This document shows positions 34,874-44,300 of a DNA stretch of 64,000 bases, one piece after another. The stretch lies in NCBI RefSeq assembly GCF_020447105.2, contig NZ_CP096184.1, forward strand, positions 186,001 to 250,000, read 5' to 3'. The stretch is from Demequina sp. TMPB413 (GTDB lineage Bacteria; Actinomycetota; Actinomycetes; Actinomycetales; Demequinaceae). The notes under the pieces are model-generated. The model saw nothing but the letters and a program-made list of their open reading frames with translations. It was not told the origin of the DNA and searched no databases. Position numbers and translations under genes: made by a program. The stretch's first letter is position 1; every line of letters starts with the position of its first letter.

Positions 34874-36196
34874 GTGCGTCGCCGCGTCCTAGGGGCCACT
34901 CTGTCCGCCGTGGCAGTGGCCATGGTGTTGCTCGGTATCCCCCTGGGAGTCTTTGCCTTCCAGTTGGTGAGAGACGACGCTCTGCGTGACCTGGACTCCA
35001 GGACGGCCACCGCTGCGCGAGCCATCGAGGCGCGCTATACGTCCGGTGAAACGCTTGACGAGGCGATCCTCGAGAACTTCCTGAGTAGCGCGTCAGGAGC
35101 GCCTCGCCACATCGCCGTCCGCCTTCCGGATGGCACCGAGATCACGGCGGGGGAGGAACCGCAGCCGTCCTTCAGGGGCAGCGAGGTGACCGATTCCGAC
35201 GTCGTGGTGTTGTTGTCCATTTCCAGACAGGACGTGTTCTGGGAGGCGGCCCGCGCAGATCTCTTGGTGCTCATTGTGGGAGCCGTTGCCGTGATGGCGG
35301 GCACCGCCATGGCGTCGTGGCAAGCGAATCGCTTGGCGGCGCCCCTCGTGTACCTCGCGGCGTCCGCCGAACAAATTGGCTCTGGCCAGACGAGGCCTCG
35401 CCTTGAGAGAAGCGGAGTCGAAGAGATTGACCTGGTCGCTGAGGAGTTGGTGCGCAGCGCCGATCGCATGGCAGCCAGATTGTCAGCGGAGCGCCAGTTT
35501 GCCGCAGACGCTTCGCATCAGTTGCGCACGCCGCTGACGGCACTGACCATGCGGCTCGAGGAGATCTCCGCGTCGACCACCCAAGATGAGGTCCGCGCAG
35601 AGGCCGAGGCCTCGCTTGAGCAGATCGACAGGCTCGTGGGGGTTGTTGACGAGCTGCTGGGCCGTACGCGCAGGGCTCTCGGCTCCGGAACGGAGTTGGT
35701 CAGGCTCGAGGACGTGCTTGAGCAGCAGCGAGCCGAGTGGGAGCCAGCCTTCGCGAAGGCAGGCAGACGCCTCGTGATCTCCCCGACCGAGGGAACGGTC
35801 TTCGCGACCCCTGGCGGTCTGTCACAAGTGCTCGCGACACTCATCGAGAACTCTTTGCACCACGGCGGTGGGACCACGGCGGTGGTCGCGCGTGAGTCAG
35901 GCCCGAATCACGCGATTGTGCTCGAGGTGCGTGACGAGGGGCAGGGCGTGCCAGAAGACCTCGCGCCGCGCATCTTCGAACGCTCAGTGACGTCCGGCAA
36001 GGGCACGGGACTCGGCCTCGCGCTCGCGCGCGACCTGGTGACAGCCGACGGCGGACGCCTTGAGCTGTCGCAACGCTCGCCAGCGGTCTTCTCCGTCTTT
36101 TTGCAAGGGGTGCCGCGCATGGTCGACCTCGACACGGTCGTTCCTCACCGGCGTTCGCGCGCGAAGCGCAAGAGGCGAGGCCGCCGCGACTCCTAG
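34874..36196 (+). CDS. Membrane sensor histidine kinase
   Basis: Cognate kinase of the preceding regulator, 440 residues. Two membrane helices (about 5-30 and 125-150) bracket a roughly 95-residue extracellular sensor, followed by HAMP (QANRLAAPLVYLAASAEQIGSG), the HisKA box FAADASHQLRTPL with His215, and an HATPase domain (VLATLIENSLHHGG, VRDEGQGVP, GKGTGLGLALARDLV). It ends in a strongly basic tail (RSRAKRKRRGRR). GTG 34874. The stop shares a CTAG with the stop of the convergent gtrA gene. Confidence 0.94.
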   Translation: MRRRVLGATLSAVAVAMVLLGIPLGVFAFQLVRDDALRDLDSRTATAARAIEARYTSGETLDEAILENFLSSASGAPRHIAVRLPDGTEITAGEEPQPSFRGSEVTDSDVVVLLSISRQDVFWEAARADLLVLIVGAVAVMAGTAMASWQANRLAAPLVYLAASAEQIGSGQTRPRLERSGVEEIDLVAEELVRSADRMAARLSAERQFAADASHQLRTPLTALTMRLEEISASTTQDEVRAEAEASLEQIDRLVGVVDELLGRTRRALGSGTELVRLEDVLEQQRAEWEPAFAKAGRRLVISPTEGTVFATPGGLSQVLATLIENSLHHGGGTTAVVARESGPNHAIVLEVRDEGQGVPEDLAPRIFERSVTSGKGTGLGLALARDLVTADGGRLELSQRSPAVFSVFLQGVPRMVDLDTVVPHRRSRAKRKRRGRRDS

Positions 36197-36705
36197 GCCC
36201 CAGCGTCGTCCGTTGTTGTCGGAGGGCGTGGAGCGGCGGGACTGCTGGCGGGGAAGACCACCACGGTGAAGCCGATGTATCGAATGACCGTGCCGATCCC
36301 GATTCCGATGAGCGATGCGAGGTTGTCGGCGAGCAAGGAGGTCCAGCCGAAGCCGTGGTGCGTGAGCGCCACGAGGCCTGCCTCCGCGACGATCGCCACG
36401 GCGTTGACGCTCCCAAAGAGCAAGAACTCCTTGAGCGCCGCGTGGTGCCGCTGACCCTTGAAGGTCCACCCGCGGTGGGCGATCCACGCAAAGAGGATGG
36501 ACACGACGGTGGCGATGACTTTGGCGGTGACAACGCGGTCCTCGTTGCCTGCCACTGTCACGTCGGGACCGAGTGGTCCGAGGCGTAGCGCGTTGAAGAC
36601 GCCGAGGTTCACGGCGATGCCTGCCACACCCACCACACCGAAGCGAGCGAGCACTCCCGAGCGTTGGCGCAACCACGCCACGATTGATCCTGTGCTGACG
36701 CTCAT
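36193..36705 (-). CDS. GtrA-family membrane protein
   Basis: A 170-residue protein with four predicted helices. GtrA-family proteins flip or assist lipid-linked sugars across the membrane. Typical stretches are RFGVVGVAGIAVNLGVFNAL at the first helix and VSILFAWIAHRGWTFKG at the second (the N/H-R-x-W-T/V-F motif). ATG 36705 is chosen over the longer open frame to 37062, which would overlap purK. It is divergent from purK with a 34-nt gap; the same gtrA/purK/purE neighbourhood exists in M. tuberculosis. Confidence 0.9.
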   Translation of the reverse strand: MSVSTGSIVAWLRQRSGVLARFGVVGVAGIAVNLGVFNALRLGPLGPDVTVAGNEDRVVTAKVIATVVSILFAWIAHRGWTFKGQRHHAALKEFLLFGSVNAVAIVAEAGLVALTHHGFGWTSLLADNLASLIGIGIGTVIRYIGFTVVVFPASSPAAPRPPTTTDDAGA

Positions 36706-36727
36706 GAGCCACGAGCGTAGTGGCCGG

Positions 36728-36733
36728 TAGGTT
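36728..36733 (+). promoter_or_regulatory. -10 element of a leaderless purK promoter
   Basis: TAGGTT lies 6 nt before ATG 36740, with no ribosome-binding site. Confidence 0.6.
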
Positions 36734-36739
36734 AGTCGC

Positions 36740-37879
36740 ATGACGCGCGTGGCAGTAGTGGGAGGCGGCCAACTGGCCAGGATGATGGCTCCGGCCGCAA
36801 CGGCGATGGGCGTGACGCTCAGGGTGCTCGTCGAATCGCCGGAGGCATCGGCGGCCCTCGCCGCACACGAGACCGTCGTGGGCCTTCCCGGCGACGCCGA
36901 CGCCGTGCGCAGGCTACTCGCCGACCCGGCCCCTGACGTGGTGACGTGGGAACACGAGCACATCCCTGATGAGGTGTTCGCGCTCGCCGTCGAACGCGGT
37001 GTCCCCACGCGGCCAGGCCGCGAAGCGCTGCTCTTCGCCCGCGACAAGATCGAGATGCGCAAGCGCCTGGGAGCGCTCGGCTTGCCGATGCCGGCATGGC
37101 GGGAAGTCGAGACCGAGGCTGACGTCGAGGACTTCCTCGCGGTGCACGGTGGGATCGGCGTCCTGAAGACGGCACGCGGAGGTTACGACGGGAAGGGCGT
37201 GCGTATCGTTCGCAGGCCCGCAGACGCCGACGAGTGGCTCACCGCTGCCGCAGACGGCGGGCCGCCACTACTGATTGAGGAAAAGGTGCCGTACGCGCGC
37301 GAGCTCGCCATTCAGGTGGCGCGCAGGCCCTCTGGCGAGGTGAGGTCCTGGCCGCTCGTGGAGTCGATTCAGCGCGACGGAGTGTGCTCCGAGGTCATCG
37401 CTCCCGCACCTGGCTTGACGGCCACGGAGCAGGCAGAGGCCGAAAGCATCGCGCGCACGATCGCCGAGGCACTCGACGTCACAGGCATGCTCGCGGTCGA
37501 GTTGTTCGAGGTGGGAGGCAGGTTGCTGATCAACGAACTCGCGATGCGCCCCCACAACTCCGGCCATTGGAGCATCGAGGGTTCCGTCACGAGTCAGTTC
37601 GAACAGCACCTTCGCGCCGTGTTGGACTGGCCGTTGGGCGAGACGGCTGCGCTTGCGCCTGTCACCGTGATGGCCAACGTGCTCGGTGGTTCGAGAGTGG
37701 TCTTGGAGACCGCGTGGCCGCACGTGGCCGATGCTGGGGCCAAGGTGCACCTGTACGGCAAGGGAGTGCGTCCCGGCCGCAAGGTGGGTCACGTGACCGT
37801 GATGGGCGCGACGGCGGACGATGTCAGGAGGCGCGCCGCTCAGGTCGCCGCCGTGGTGAGGGATGGAGAGCAATCGTGA
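36740..37879 (+). CDS. purK: N5-carboxyaminoimidazole ribonucleotide synthase PurK
   Basis: ATP-dependent carboxylation of AIR in purine synthesis; an ATP-grasp enzyme of 379 residues. The N-terminal fold starts [17 protein letters not shown], the ATP-grasp core includes [14 protein letters not shown] and the metal-binding stretch [19 protein letters not shown] (E and N ligands), followed by [17 protein letters not shown], both highly conserved in PurK. purE overlaps the stop by GTGA. Probably leaderless. Confidence 0.97.
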   Translation: MTRVAVVGGGQLARMMAPAATAMGVTLRVLVESPEASAALAAHETVVGLPGDADAVRRLLADPAPDVVTWEHEHIPDEVFALAVERGVPTRPGREALLFARDKIEMRKRLGALGLPMPAWREVETEADVEDFLAVHGGIGVLKTARGGYDGKGVRIVRRPADADEWLTAAADGGPPLLIEEKVPYARELAIQVARRPSGEVRSWPLVESIQRDGVCSEVIAPAPGLTATEQAEAESIARTIAEALDVTGMLAVELFEVGGRLLINELAMRPHNSGHWSIEGSVTSQFEQHLRAVLDWPLGETAALAPVTVMANVLGGSRVVLETAWPHVADAGAKVHLYGKGVRPGRKVGHVTVMGATADDVRRRAAQVAAVVRDGEQS

Positions 37880-38376
37880 GCGTGCGTGTAGGTGTGGTCA
37901 TGGGTTCGGACTCCGACTGGCCTGTGATGGGCGAGGCGGCTGCGGCGCTCGAGGAGTTCGGCATCCAGTACGAGAAGGACGTGGTCTCCGCGCATCGCAT
38001 GCCGGAGCAGATGATCGAGTATGGCCGCACGGCAGAGGAGCGAGGACTCCGCGTCATTATTGCCGGGGCAGGCGGCGCCGCTCACTTGCCGGGCATGCTG
38101 GCCGCCGTCACGTCCCTGCCGGTGATCGGCGTGCCCGTGCCTTTGAAGTACCTGGACGGCATGGACTCCCTGCTCAGCATCGTCCAGATGCCAGCGGGTG
38201 TGCCCGTGGCCACCGTCTCGATCGGCGGTGCGCGGAACGCCGGGCTTCTCGCCGCGCGCATCTTGGGGGCTGGTGAGGGACCGGAAGCAGCCGCGCTGCG
38301 TGAGCGGATGAGGGCGTTCCAGGAGGACTTGCGGGCCGTTGCCGAGGCGAAAGGTGCGCGACTGCGCGAAGCGTAG
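37876..38376 (+). CDS. purE: N5-CAIR mutase PurE
   Basis: Rearranges N5-CAIR, the PurK product, to CAIR. The 166-residue class I PurE begins [14 protein letters not shown] and has the catalytic-loop signature [12 protein letters not shown] followed by [17 protein letters not shown] and [22 protein letters not shown] 37876 overlaps the purK stop, so the frame that stays open further upstream is not part of the gene. Confidence 0.97.
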   Translation: MSVRVGVVMGSDSDWPVMGEAAAALEEFGIQYEKDVVSAHRMPEQMIEYGRTAEERGLRVIIAGAGGAAHLPGMLAAVTSLPVIGVPVPLKYLDGMDSLLSIVQMPAGVPVATVSIGGARNAGLLAARILGAGEGPEAAALRERMRAFQEDLRAVAEAKGARLREA

Positions 38377-38397
38377 CCGCGGCTCGGCACGCCGCGG
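38377..38397. terminator. Hairpin between convergent purE and lcp genes
   Basis: CCGCGGC and GCCGCGG pair around a 7-nt loop directly after the purE stop and 14 nt from the lcp stop. It may serve both convergent transcripts. Confidence 0.55.
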
Positions 38398-38411
38398 GGC
38401 TGCTACCTACG

Positions 38412-39632
38412 TCAGCCGACCGAGCAGGCGTCCAGTATTTCTTGCTCCGTGGCCGCTTGTGACCCACCGGTGGCGTCGGGCGTCCCCGTGGTGGGCGCTG
38501 CCGGCGCCACACCGTCATCGTTGGCTGGCGAACTTGACTGGGCATCGAGTAGCGGCGCAATGGGCTGGTCGGCCCTGAGCGCATCCCACACCGCAGGCGC
38601 CTTCGACGTGAGGATCAGGCGGAAGCGATGGTCGGGGTCATCCATCACCGGCGCGGTCGCGAAAGTGATGTCCGTCGACGGATTGAGGCTTCGCAGGGAG
38701 AATGCCAAGCCCGCCATGTAGTCCAGGCCGCCCAGTTCTTCGTCGAGCGTGAGCGAGCCCGCAACCGCCTTGATGAAGTTGGTGATGTCTTGTGGGCGGT
38801 ACAGCATCTCCGCGCTCAGCACCTTGCTCGCGAGGTTCTTCAGGAACTCCTGCTGGCGGTCGATGCGATCGAGATCGCCGCCGTTGGTGTTCAGGCCCTT
38901 GCGCATGCGGACGTAGTTCACGGCCTGGCGGCCGTCGAGCTTCTGCGGCCCTGGCTGCAGGTATGTCCCGGAGTAAGGGTCCGCATACTCGACGGGGATG
39001 CACATCGGCACGCCTCCCACGGCCTCCACCATGTTGACGAACCCGACGAAGTCGATGACCGCGTAGTGGTCGAAGCGGATGTCCGTTATTCCTTCAACGG
39101 TCCGCATGGTGCATGCCGCTCCGTCTGATTCCAGGTCGGTGGTGCGCAATCCGTTCGAATAGGCCTCGTTGAACTGTCCGTAGTACGGCTTCTGGGTGGA
39201 CCCGTCAGAGCGCTGGCATTCGGAGAGGTTCACCATGGTGTCGCGGGGAATGGACACGACGTCGATGCGGGATCGATCCGCCGAGATGTGCATGATGAGC
39301 GTGGTGTCGCTGCGCTTGCCATCCTCCTCGCCGCCGATCGCGGCGTTGCCGCCGCTGCGGTCATCAGAGCCGATCAGCAGAATGTTGAGGGCCCTGCCAG
39401 ATGATCCGTCCGTGGGGGGTGGCGGCGGGGCGGGCCGGTCGGGCCCGAGCAGCGGGTCGATGTCCGTGGTGGTCACCGTCGAATCCCACTTGGCGCTAAA
39501 GGTCTGAGTGAAGACCAAGCCAAAACCCGCTGCGGCAGCGAGAAGCCATGTGAAACCAGTGAGGAGGCGGTGGCTGCCGCGAGACGCGGAGTGCCGAGGG
39601 GTACGTGCCTCAGCGCCGCCGCGTTCCCCCAT
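38412..39632 (-). CDS. LytR-CpsA-Psr (LCP) family cell-wall ligase 1
   Basis: LCP proteins transfer polyprenyl-linked glycopolymers to peptidoglycan outside the cell. This 406-residue copy has one N-terminal signal anchor (LTGFTWLLAAAAGFGLVF), a Pro-rich linker and the LCP core: LNILLIGSDDR, ISADRSRIDVVSIPRDT (the catalytic Arg/Asp motif), YVRMRKG and DRIDRQQEFLKNL. It ends in an Ala/Thr/Ser-rich tail and DACSVG. It is nearly collinear with the upstream copy, 10 nt away, indicating a tandem duplication. Attached polymer unknown. Confidence 0.93.
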   Translation of the reverse strand: MGERGGAEARTPRHSASRGSHRLLTGFTWLLAAAAGFGLVFTQTFSAKWDSTVTTTDIDPLLGPDRPAPPPPPTDGSSGRALNILLIGSDDRSGGNAAIGGEEDGKRSDTTLIMHISADRSRIDVVSIPRDTMVNLSECQRSDGSTQKPYYGQFNEAYSNGLRTTDLESDGAACTMRTVEGITDIRFDHYAVIDFVGFVNMVEAVGGVPMCIPVEYADPYSGTYLQPGPQKLDGRQAVNYVRMRKGLNTNGGDLDRIDRQQEFLKNLASKVLSAEMLYRPQDITNFIKAVAGSLTLDEELGGLDYMAGLAFSLRSLNPSTDITFATAPVMDDPDHRFRLILTSKAPAVWDALRADQPIAPLLDAQSSSPANDDGVAPAAPTTGTPDATGGSQAATEQEILDACSVG

Positions 39633-39642
39633 GAGTCGGCGT

Positions 39643-40860
39643 CTAGCCTACGGAGCAGGCGTTGAGGATGTCCTCTTGAGAAGGAGCCTGAGACCCGCCC
39701 GGGTCCGCAGGGGCGCTCGGGTCGGTGACGGGGGCAGCGTCTGTGCCTATCGTGTCTTCGTTGGCCGGGGACGCCGATTGCGCATCGAGCAGCGGGGCGA
39801 TCGGCTGATCGGTTCTGAGCGCTTCCCACATCGCAGGCGCCTTCGAACTGAAGATCACGTGATTGCGGTTGGCGGGATCGCCCGTCACGGGTGCCGTCGC
39901 GAAGGTGACGTCGGTGGACGGGTTGATGCTTCGCATCGAGAAGGCAAGCCCGATCAGGGTGTCAAGGTCACCGAAGCCGTCATCCATCGTGAGCGAACCG
40001 GCCACCTCCTTGACAAAGTTCGTGAGGTCCTGGGGGCGGTAGAGCATCTCGGCGCTCAGGATCTTGCTGGCCAGGTTCTTCAGCAGCTCCTGCTGACGGT
40101 CAATGCGGTCAAGGTCCGAGCCGCTCAGCCCGTCGCCATGGCGCATGCGGGCAAAGGCGAGGGCCTGCGTGCCGTTGAGCACCTGGGGACCCGCTGCGAG
40201 ATCCGTTCCAGAGTATGCGTCGGTCACCGCGTTGGGGATGCACATAGGCACTCCGCCGACGGCGTCAACCATGTCCCTGAAGCCCACAAAGTCGACGACG
40301 ACGAAGTGGTCGATGTAAATGTCGGTGAGCGACTCGACCGTCTTCTGAGTGCACGCCGCGCCGTCGGCGTTTGAGCCGTTCGCCGCGCCATTGGCGAAGG
40401 CGATGTTGAACAGGCCAGTCCACCCGCGCTGCGACGTCCCGTCCGAGCGCTGGCAGTCGGCGATCCGCACGACGGTGTCGCGGGGGATCGAGACGACCTC
40501 GACGCGCGAGCGGTCGGCGGAGATGTGCATGATCAGGGTGGTGTCGTTGCGCTTGCCAGCCTCTTTGCCACCGATCGCGCCGTTCTCGCCGCTGCGGTCG
40601 TCAGAGCCCATGAGCAGGATGTTGACGGGGACGCCTGAGGAGCCGTCGGTCGGCGGCTGTGGGGCGGAGGGTCGGTCGGGTCCGAGAAGGGGGGTGATGT
40701 CCTCAGTGACAAACTCCGCCTCGACCTTCGTCTTGTACGTTTGCACAAAGACGAGGCCAAAGCCGACCGTCGCGGCAAGCACCCAGGCGAAGGCTTGAAG
40801 CACGCGGTGACTGCGGACCGTCGTGGCGTGACGGACGCGAACGTACTCGGACGAACTCAT
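39643..40860 (-). CDS. LytR-CpsA-Psr (LCP) family cell-wall ligase 2
   Basis: First gene of the lcp pair, 405 residues, with the same layout: anchor helix (VLQAFAWVLAATVGFGLVF), Pro-rich linker, LCP core with NILLMGSDDRSG, ISADRSRVEVVSIPRDT, FARMRHGDG and DRIDRQQELLKNL, and the ending ILNACSVG. The copies differ mainly in the linker, the loop after CQRSDG and the tail, which could alter substrate preference. ATG 40860 is preceded by GGGGG. A candidate promoter inside a palindrome lies 30-40 nt upstream. Confidence 0.93.
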   Translation of the reverse strand: MSSSEYVRVRHATTVRSHRVLQAFAWVLAATVGFGLVFVQTYKTKVEAEFVTEDITPLLGPDRPSAPQPPTDGSSGVPVNILLMGSDDRSGENGAIGGKEAGKRNDTTLIMHISADRSRVEVVSIPRDTVVRIADCQRSDGTSQRGWTGLFNIAFANGAANGSNADGAACTQKTVESLTDIYIDHFVVVDFVGFRDMVDAVGGVPMCIPNAVTDAYSGTDLAAGPQVLNGTQALAFARMRHGDGLSGSDLDRIDRQQELLKNLASKILSAEMLYRPQDLTNFVKEVAGSLTMDDGFGDLDTLIGLAFSMRSINPSTDVTFATAPVTGDPANRNHVIFSSKAPAMWEALRTDQPIAPLLDAQSASPANEDTIGTDAAPVTDPSAPADPGGSQAPSQEDILNACSVG

Positions 40861-40886
40861 GGAAGAACCCCCAACTAGGCGCGAGA

Positions 40887-40901
40887 GACTTATTGTAAGT
40901 C
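40887..40901. promoter_or_regulatory. lcp promoter with overlapping palindrome
   Basis: GACTTA-TTG-TAAGTC is an interrupted palindrome. It contains, on the minus strand, TACAAT (40897-40892), a near-consensus -10 for the lcp pair. A bound regulator would block RNA polymerase. No convincing -35 is seen. Confidence 0.5.
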
Positions 40902-40988
40902 CCTGCGGCGGTCATGCTTCGGAGCGTGAACGTCACGGGCTCGCGCCTGGTTCCCGAGCGAGATACGTCACAGTGCGCTACATTCGAC

Positions 40989-41017
40989 TTGACGGGCACG
41001 GATTACACCGGTGTAAT
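40989..41017 (+). promoter_or_regulatory. whiB2 promoter with 16-bp palindromic operator
   Basis: TTGACG (40989-40994) and TGTAAT (41012-41017) are spaced by 17 bp, an excellent sigma70-type promoter 35 nt before the whiB2 start. A perfect palindrome ATTACACCGGTGTAAT (41002-41017) fills the spacer and covers the -10. This is classic repressor-operator geometry. Confidence 0.7.
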
Positions 41018-41051
41018 TCACTTCGAGTGTGTGTCGATCGGAGGACGGGCA

Positions 41052-41366
41052 ATGTGGAATCTGTATACCGGCTCCGTGCCGACCGATGTGGGCACCACGC
41101 CGGGCTTGGCCCCCGTGGTGGACATTTTTGGCGGCGAAGCCGACGGACCGCTGTCATGGCAAGACCGCGCCCTGTGCGCGCAAACGGACCCAGAGGCGTT
41201 CTTCCCGGAAAAGGGAGGATCGACTCGTGAGGCGAAGAAGGTGTGCACCTCTTGCGAGGTGCGCTCGGAGTGTCTCGACTACGCGCTGGCGCACGATGAG
41301 CGGTTCGGCATTTGGGGTGGCCTTTCAGAGCGTGAGCGTCGCAAGCTCAAGCGTCGCGCGGTCTAG
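41052..41366 (+). CDS. whiB2: WhiB2/WhmD-type iron-sulfur regulator
   Basis: A 104-residue WhiB protein. The cluster cysteines are at 42, 65, 68 and 74 (LCAQTDPEAFFPEKGG, then VCTSCEVRSEC), followed by FGIWGGLSERERRKLKRR. ATG 41052 is chosen because GGAGG sits 8 nt upstream; the frame is open back to 40914 but includes the promoter. In actinobacteria WhiB2/WhmD controls septation. Its adjacency to DUF5719, metallopeptidase, DUF3499 and phosphomannomutase genes matches that orthologue rather than WhiB1. Confidence 0.93.
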   Translation: MWNLYTGSVPTDVGTTPGLAPVVDIFGGEADGPLSWQDRALCAQTDPEAFFPEKGGSTREAKKVCTSCEVRSECLDYALAHDERFGIWGGLSERERRKLKRRAV

Positions 41367-41393
41367 CGCACGCATCCGCTGCGGCGGAGCATC

Positions 41394-44300
41394 ATGAGCA
41401 CGCCCTTTGTCAGGGCCGTGCTGGTCACCGACGGCAAATCTGACCATCTGTCCGCCACGCTTGCCGCCCTCGCCGCCCTTGACGAGCAGCCTTCAGTCCT
41501 GCATTTGGTGGTGACGGGCGACGCGGACGTCGACATCCCCGAGAGCCTTGCGGCAGACGTGCGCCACCTCGACGCGACGTCCTACGCACACGCCGTCAGC
41601 GTCGTTCTCGACGACGTAGGTAGCCGCGACGGCGAACTGCTGTGGCTCTTGCACGACGACACCGCGCCACACGCCGACGCACTGACCAGGCTCATCGCCA
41701 CGGCCACAAAGCGCCCGCGCGCCGCCGTGGTCGGTGCTGCCCACGTGCGCTGGAATGACGATTCGCGACTGGTGAATCTGGGGACAACCGTCTCGCGACT
41801 TGGTGCCAGACGGGTTGCGCTCGTGGTCGAGGACGACATCAACCAAGGCCAGCACGACTGGCGAGAAGACGTCATGGCTGTGTCGCTCGCGGCGGCGCTC
41901 GTGCGCCGCGATGCCTTCGACGCGCTCGGCAGGATCGACGCCGGCTATGAGGGTTACGGCGACAGCCTTGAGTGGTGCAGAAGGGCCTGGGCTTCCGGTC
42001 GCGATGTGGTGATCGAGCCACGAGCCCGCATACGTCACGCTCAAGACGGCCTCTATGGCGTGAGGACTAGGCGCCGCGGACGCGGTGCCACCCATGCTCG
42101 CCGACGGGTCAGCGAGTGGCACCACGCCTTCGCCTGGGCCCGTTGGTGGGCGATCCTGCCGCTCGTCGCGCTCGTACCCCTGAGTGTGGCGATCAGGGTT
42201 GTGGCGCGGCTCGCGCAAAACGTGCCGCGGCGCGCGCTCGCGGAACTCGCGGTGCCCTTCCTGCTCATTATGCGCGCGCCAGCGATCCTCAAGACCACGG
42301 TCGCTCACCGTGCCGTTGGCGCGACGGGTTCGATTGAGGGCCGCCTGTTCGCCGGGGCGCGGCAAGTAGTCGACGCGGTACGGCAACGCGAACTAGGCAC
42401 GTTCGAGCGCTCGCGGGCATCCCGGGTTCCCAGCGAGATGGTGAGGGCAGAGCTCGCCGCCGCGGCCGCGCGCCAGCGCCTGAGCCTCTTCACCACCATC
42501 GCGGTCGCTGCGATCGCCGCTGCCGCCGTCGGCCTTGAGTACATCCGTGCCCTCGTGGCCGGGCAGATGGTCGCGGGTCCAGGAGTCGGCTCGACCGACC
42601 TCACCTTCGACGCTGTCTGGTCGCGCGCCTGGACGGGCTGGGCCGATGTGGGGTTTGGCTCTGCCGGTATCGACGGCGCCTACGCCGGCCTCATGACCCC
42701 GCTCGCGGCCTTCCCAGGCGGTCTACGAGTGGGCATTGGCGTCGCGCTCATCGCGGCCCCCTTCTTCGCCTCACTGCTCGCGTGGTGGGCAGCGGGGCAC
42801 GCGACCCGCGGTCCCTGGATTCGGGCCGCCGCCGCCCTCGTCTTCGGTTTCTGGCCGCCGTTCCTCGCCGCCGTCGCCGATGCGCGTATCGGCCCAGTGT
42901 TCGCGCACGTGGCCCTCGCCGCCGGGGCGGTGGCGCTTGCGCGCGCGGCCGGATGGCGCCGCGGCGAGCTGGTCGCCGGGCGCATTGAGTCACCAGCCGC
43001 CGCCGCGTCGCCCTCCGCAGCACTCGCCGCTGCGCTCGCCGTCACGGTGGCCACGGTCGCCCAGCCGGTGTTGTTGTGGCCGGTGACCGTGATCGTGGCC
43101 ATCCTCGCGCTCGTGGCAGGAAACCTGCGATGGCGTCTTCTGGCGGTCGCTGCAGTGCCGCTCGTCGTGGGACTTCCCGGGATCGTTGCCGCCGCTCGGC
43201 AGATGCCGGACCTCGACGTCGTGGCCTCGGTGCTCGCGCGCGAGCCTGGTCCAGGTACTGGCTTCGCTGGTGAGGTGTGGCGCACGGCGCTCGGCATGGC
43301 CGACACCTCGCGGTGGCCGTCGACGCTCGAGACCGCGTGGCCGCTCGGTGAGCTCGCGAGCGTGGTGGTGCTGGCGTCGGCGCTGGCCGCGCTGGTGTCG
43401 AGGCGAGCCTGGCGGCCAGCGGCTGTCGGGCTTCTCGTCGCCGCCGCAGGTGGCGTGGTCGCTGCCTGGTCGGCGCGCGCAACCGCATCATTCCCCGACG
43501 GTGCGGGCTCCGGTGCGATCTCCGGATGGCCTGGAACAGGGTCCTCGCTTGTGGTGCTGGGGGCGCTCGTCGCCGCCACCGCTGTCCACGGCGCCCTGCT
43601 GGCTGGCGAAGGCAAACGATTTGCCATCGGCAGGGTGACGTCGGCGGCGCTCGCCACGATAGCCGCCGGCTCGTCGCTCGCGGTCGTGGTGTTCCTGGTA
43701 TGGCCCGGCGCCCAGCCCGGTTCGGCCACCACCGAAAGCACACACGTCCTGCCACTCGCCGTGCCGCTCGATCAAGAGGGGCAGTATCGCCAAAGAGTGC
43801 TCGTACTCGCCACGCGCGATGACGGCACCGTTGCCTACTCGGTGCTGTCTCACGACGGCTCGTCCCACGCGATGGGCAGGGTCGAGCGGGGGCCTGGCGG
43901 CGCGCCGCTCGGAGGATCCGGTGGGCAGACCGTCGGCATTGACACCCTGGCGCAGACCATCGCGGAGGCGACTCAATCGAGCGCGGCCGATGTCACGGCC
44001 CTGCGCGAATGGGGCATTGGAACGGTCGTGGTGGCTCCAGGAGGCACTAGGGTCCAAGCGGCACTCGATCAGAACAGTGGCCTGAGCCTGGTGGGCGGCT
44101 CCGAAATTGGAACGACCTACAGGCTCGAAGGAGCCCCGACGTCGAGGGCATGGCTCGAGACGGAAGACGATACTGTCCCGGTGAACTCGACAGCCACGTC
44201 AGGTGGCCTTGATGAAGCGCCCACGGCGGGCGGCACTCTCGTGATCGCTGTTCCTTCTGCAGTGGGATGGACGGCCAATCTCGACGGCGTTGAGCTTGAC

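Noticed and set aside
36193-37062. A longer GtrA reading starting at 37062
   Set aside because: The extra 119 residues overlap purK antisense and lack membrane helices. GtrA homology begins at 36705.
37384-37875. Open frame upstream of and in frame with purE
   Set aside because: It overlaps purK in another frame. PurE similarity starts at the GTG at 37876, which overlaps the purK stop.
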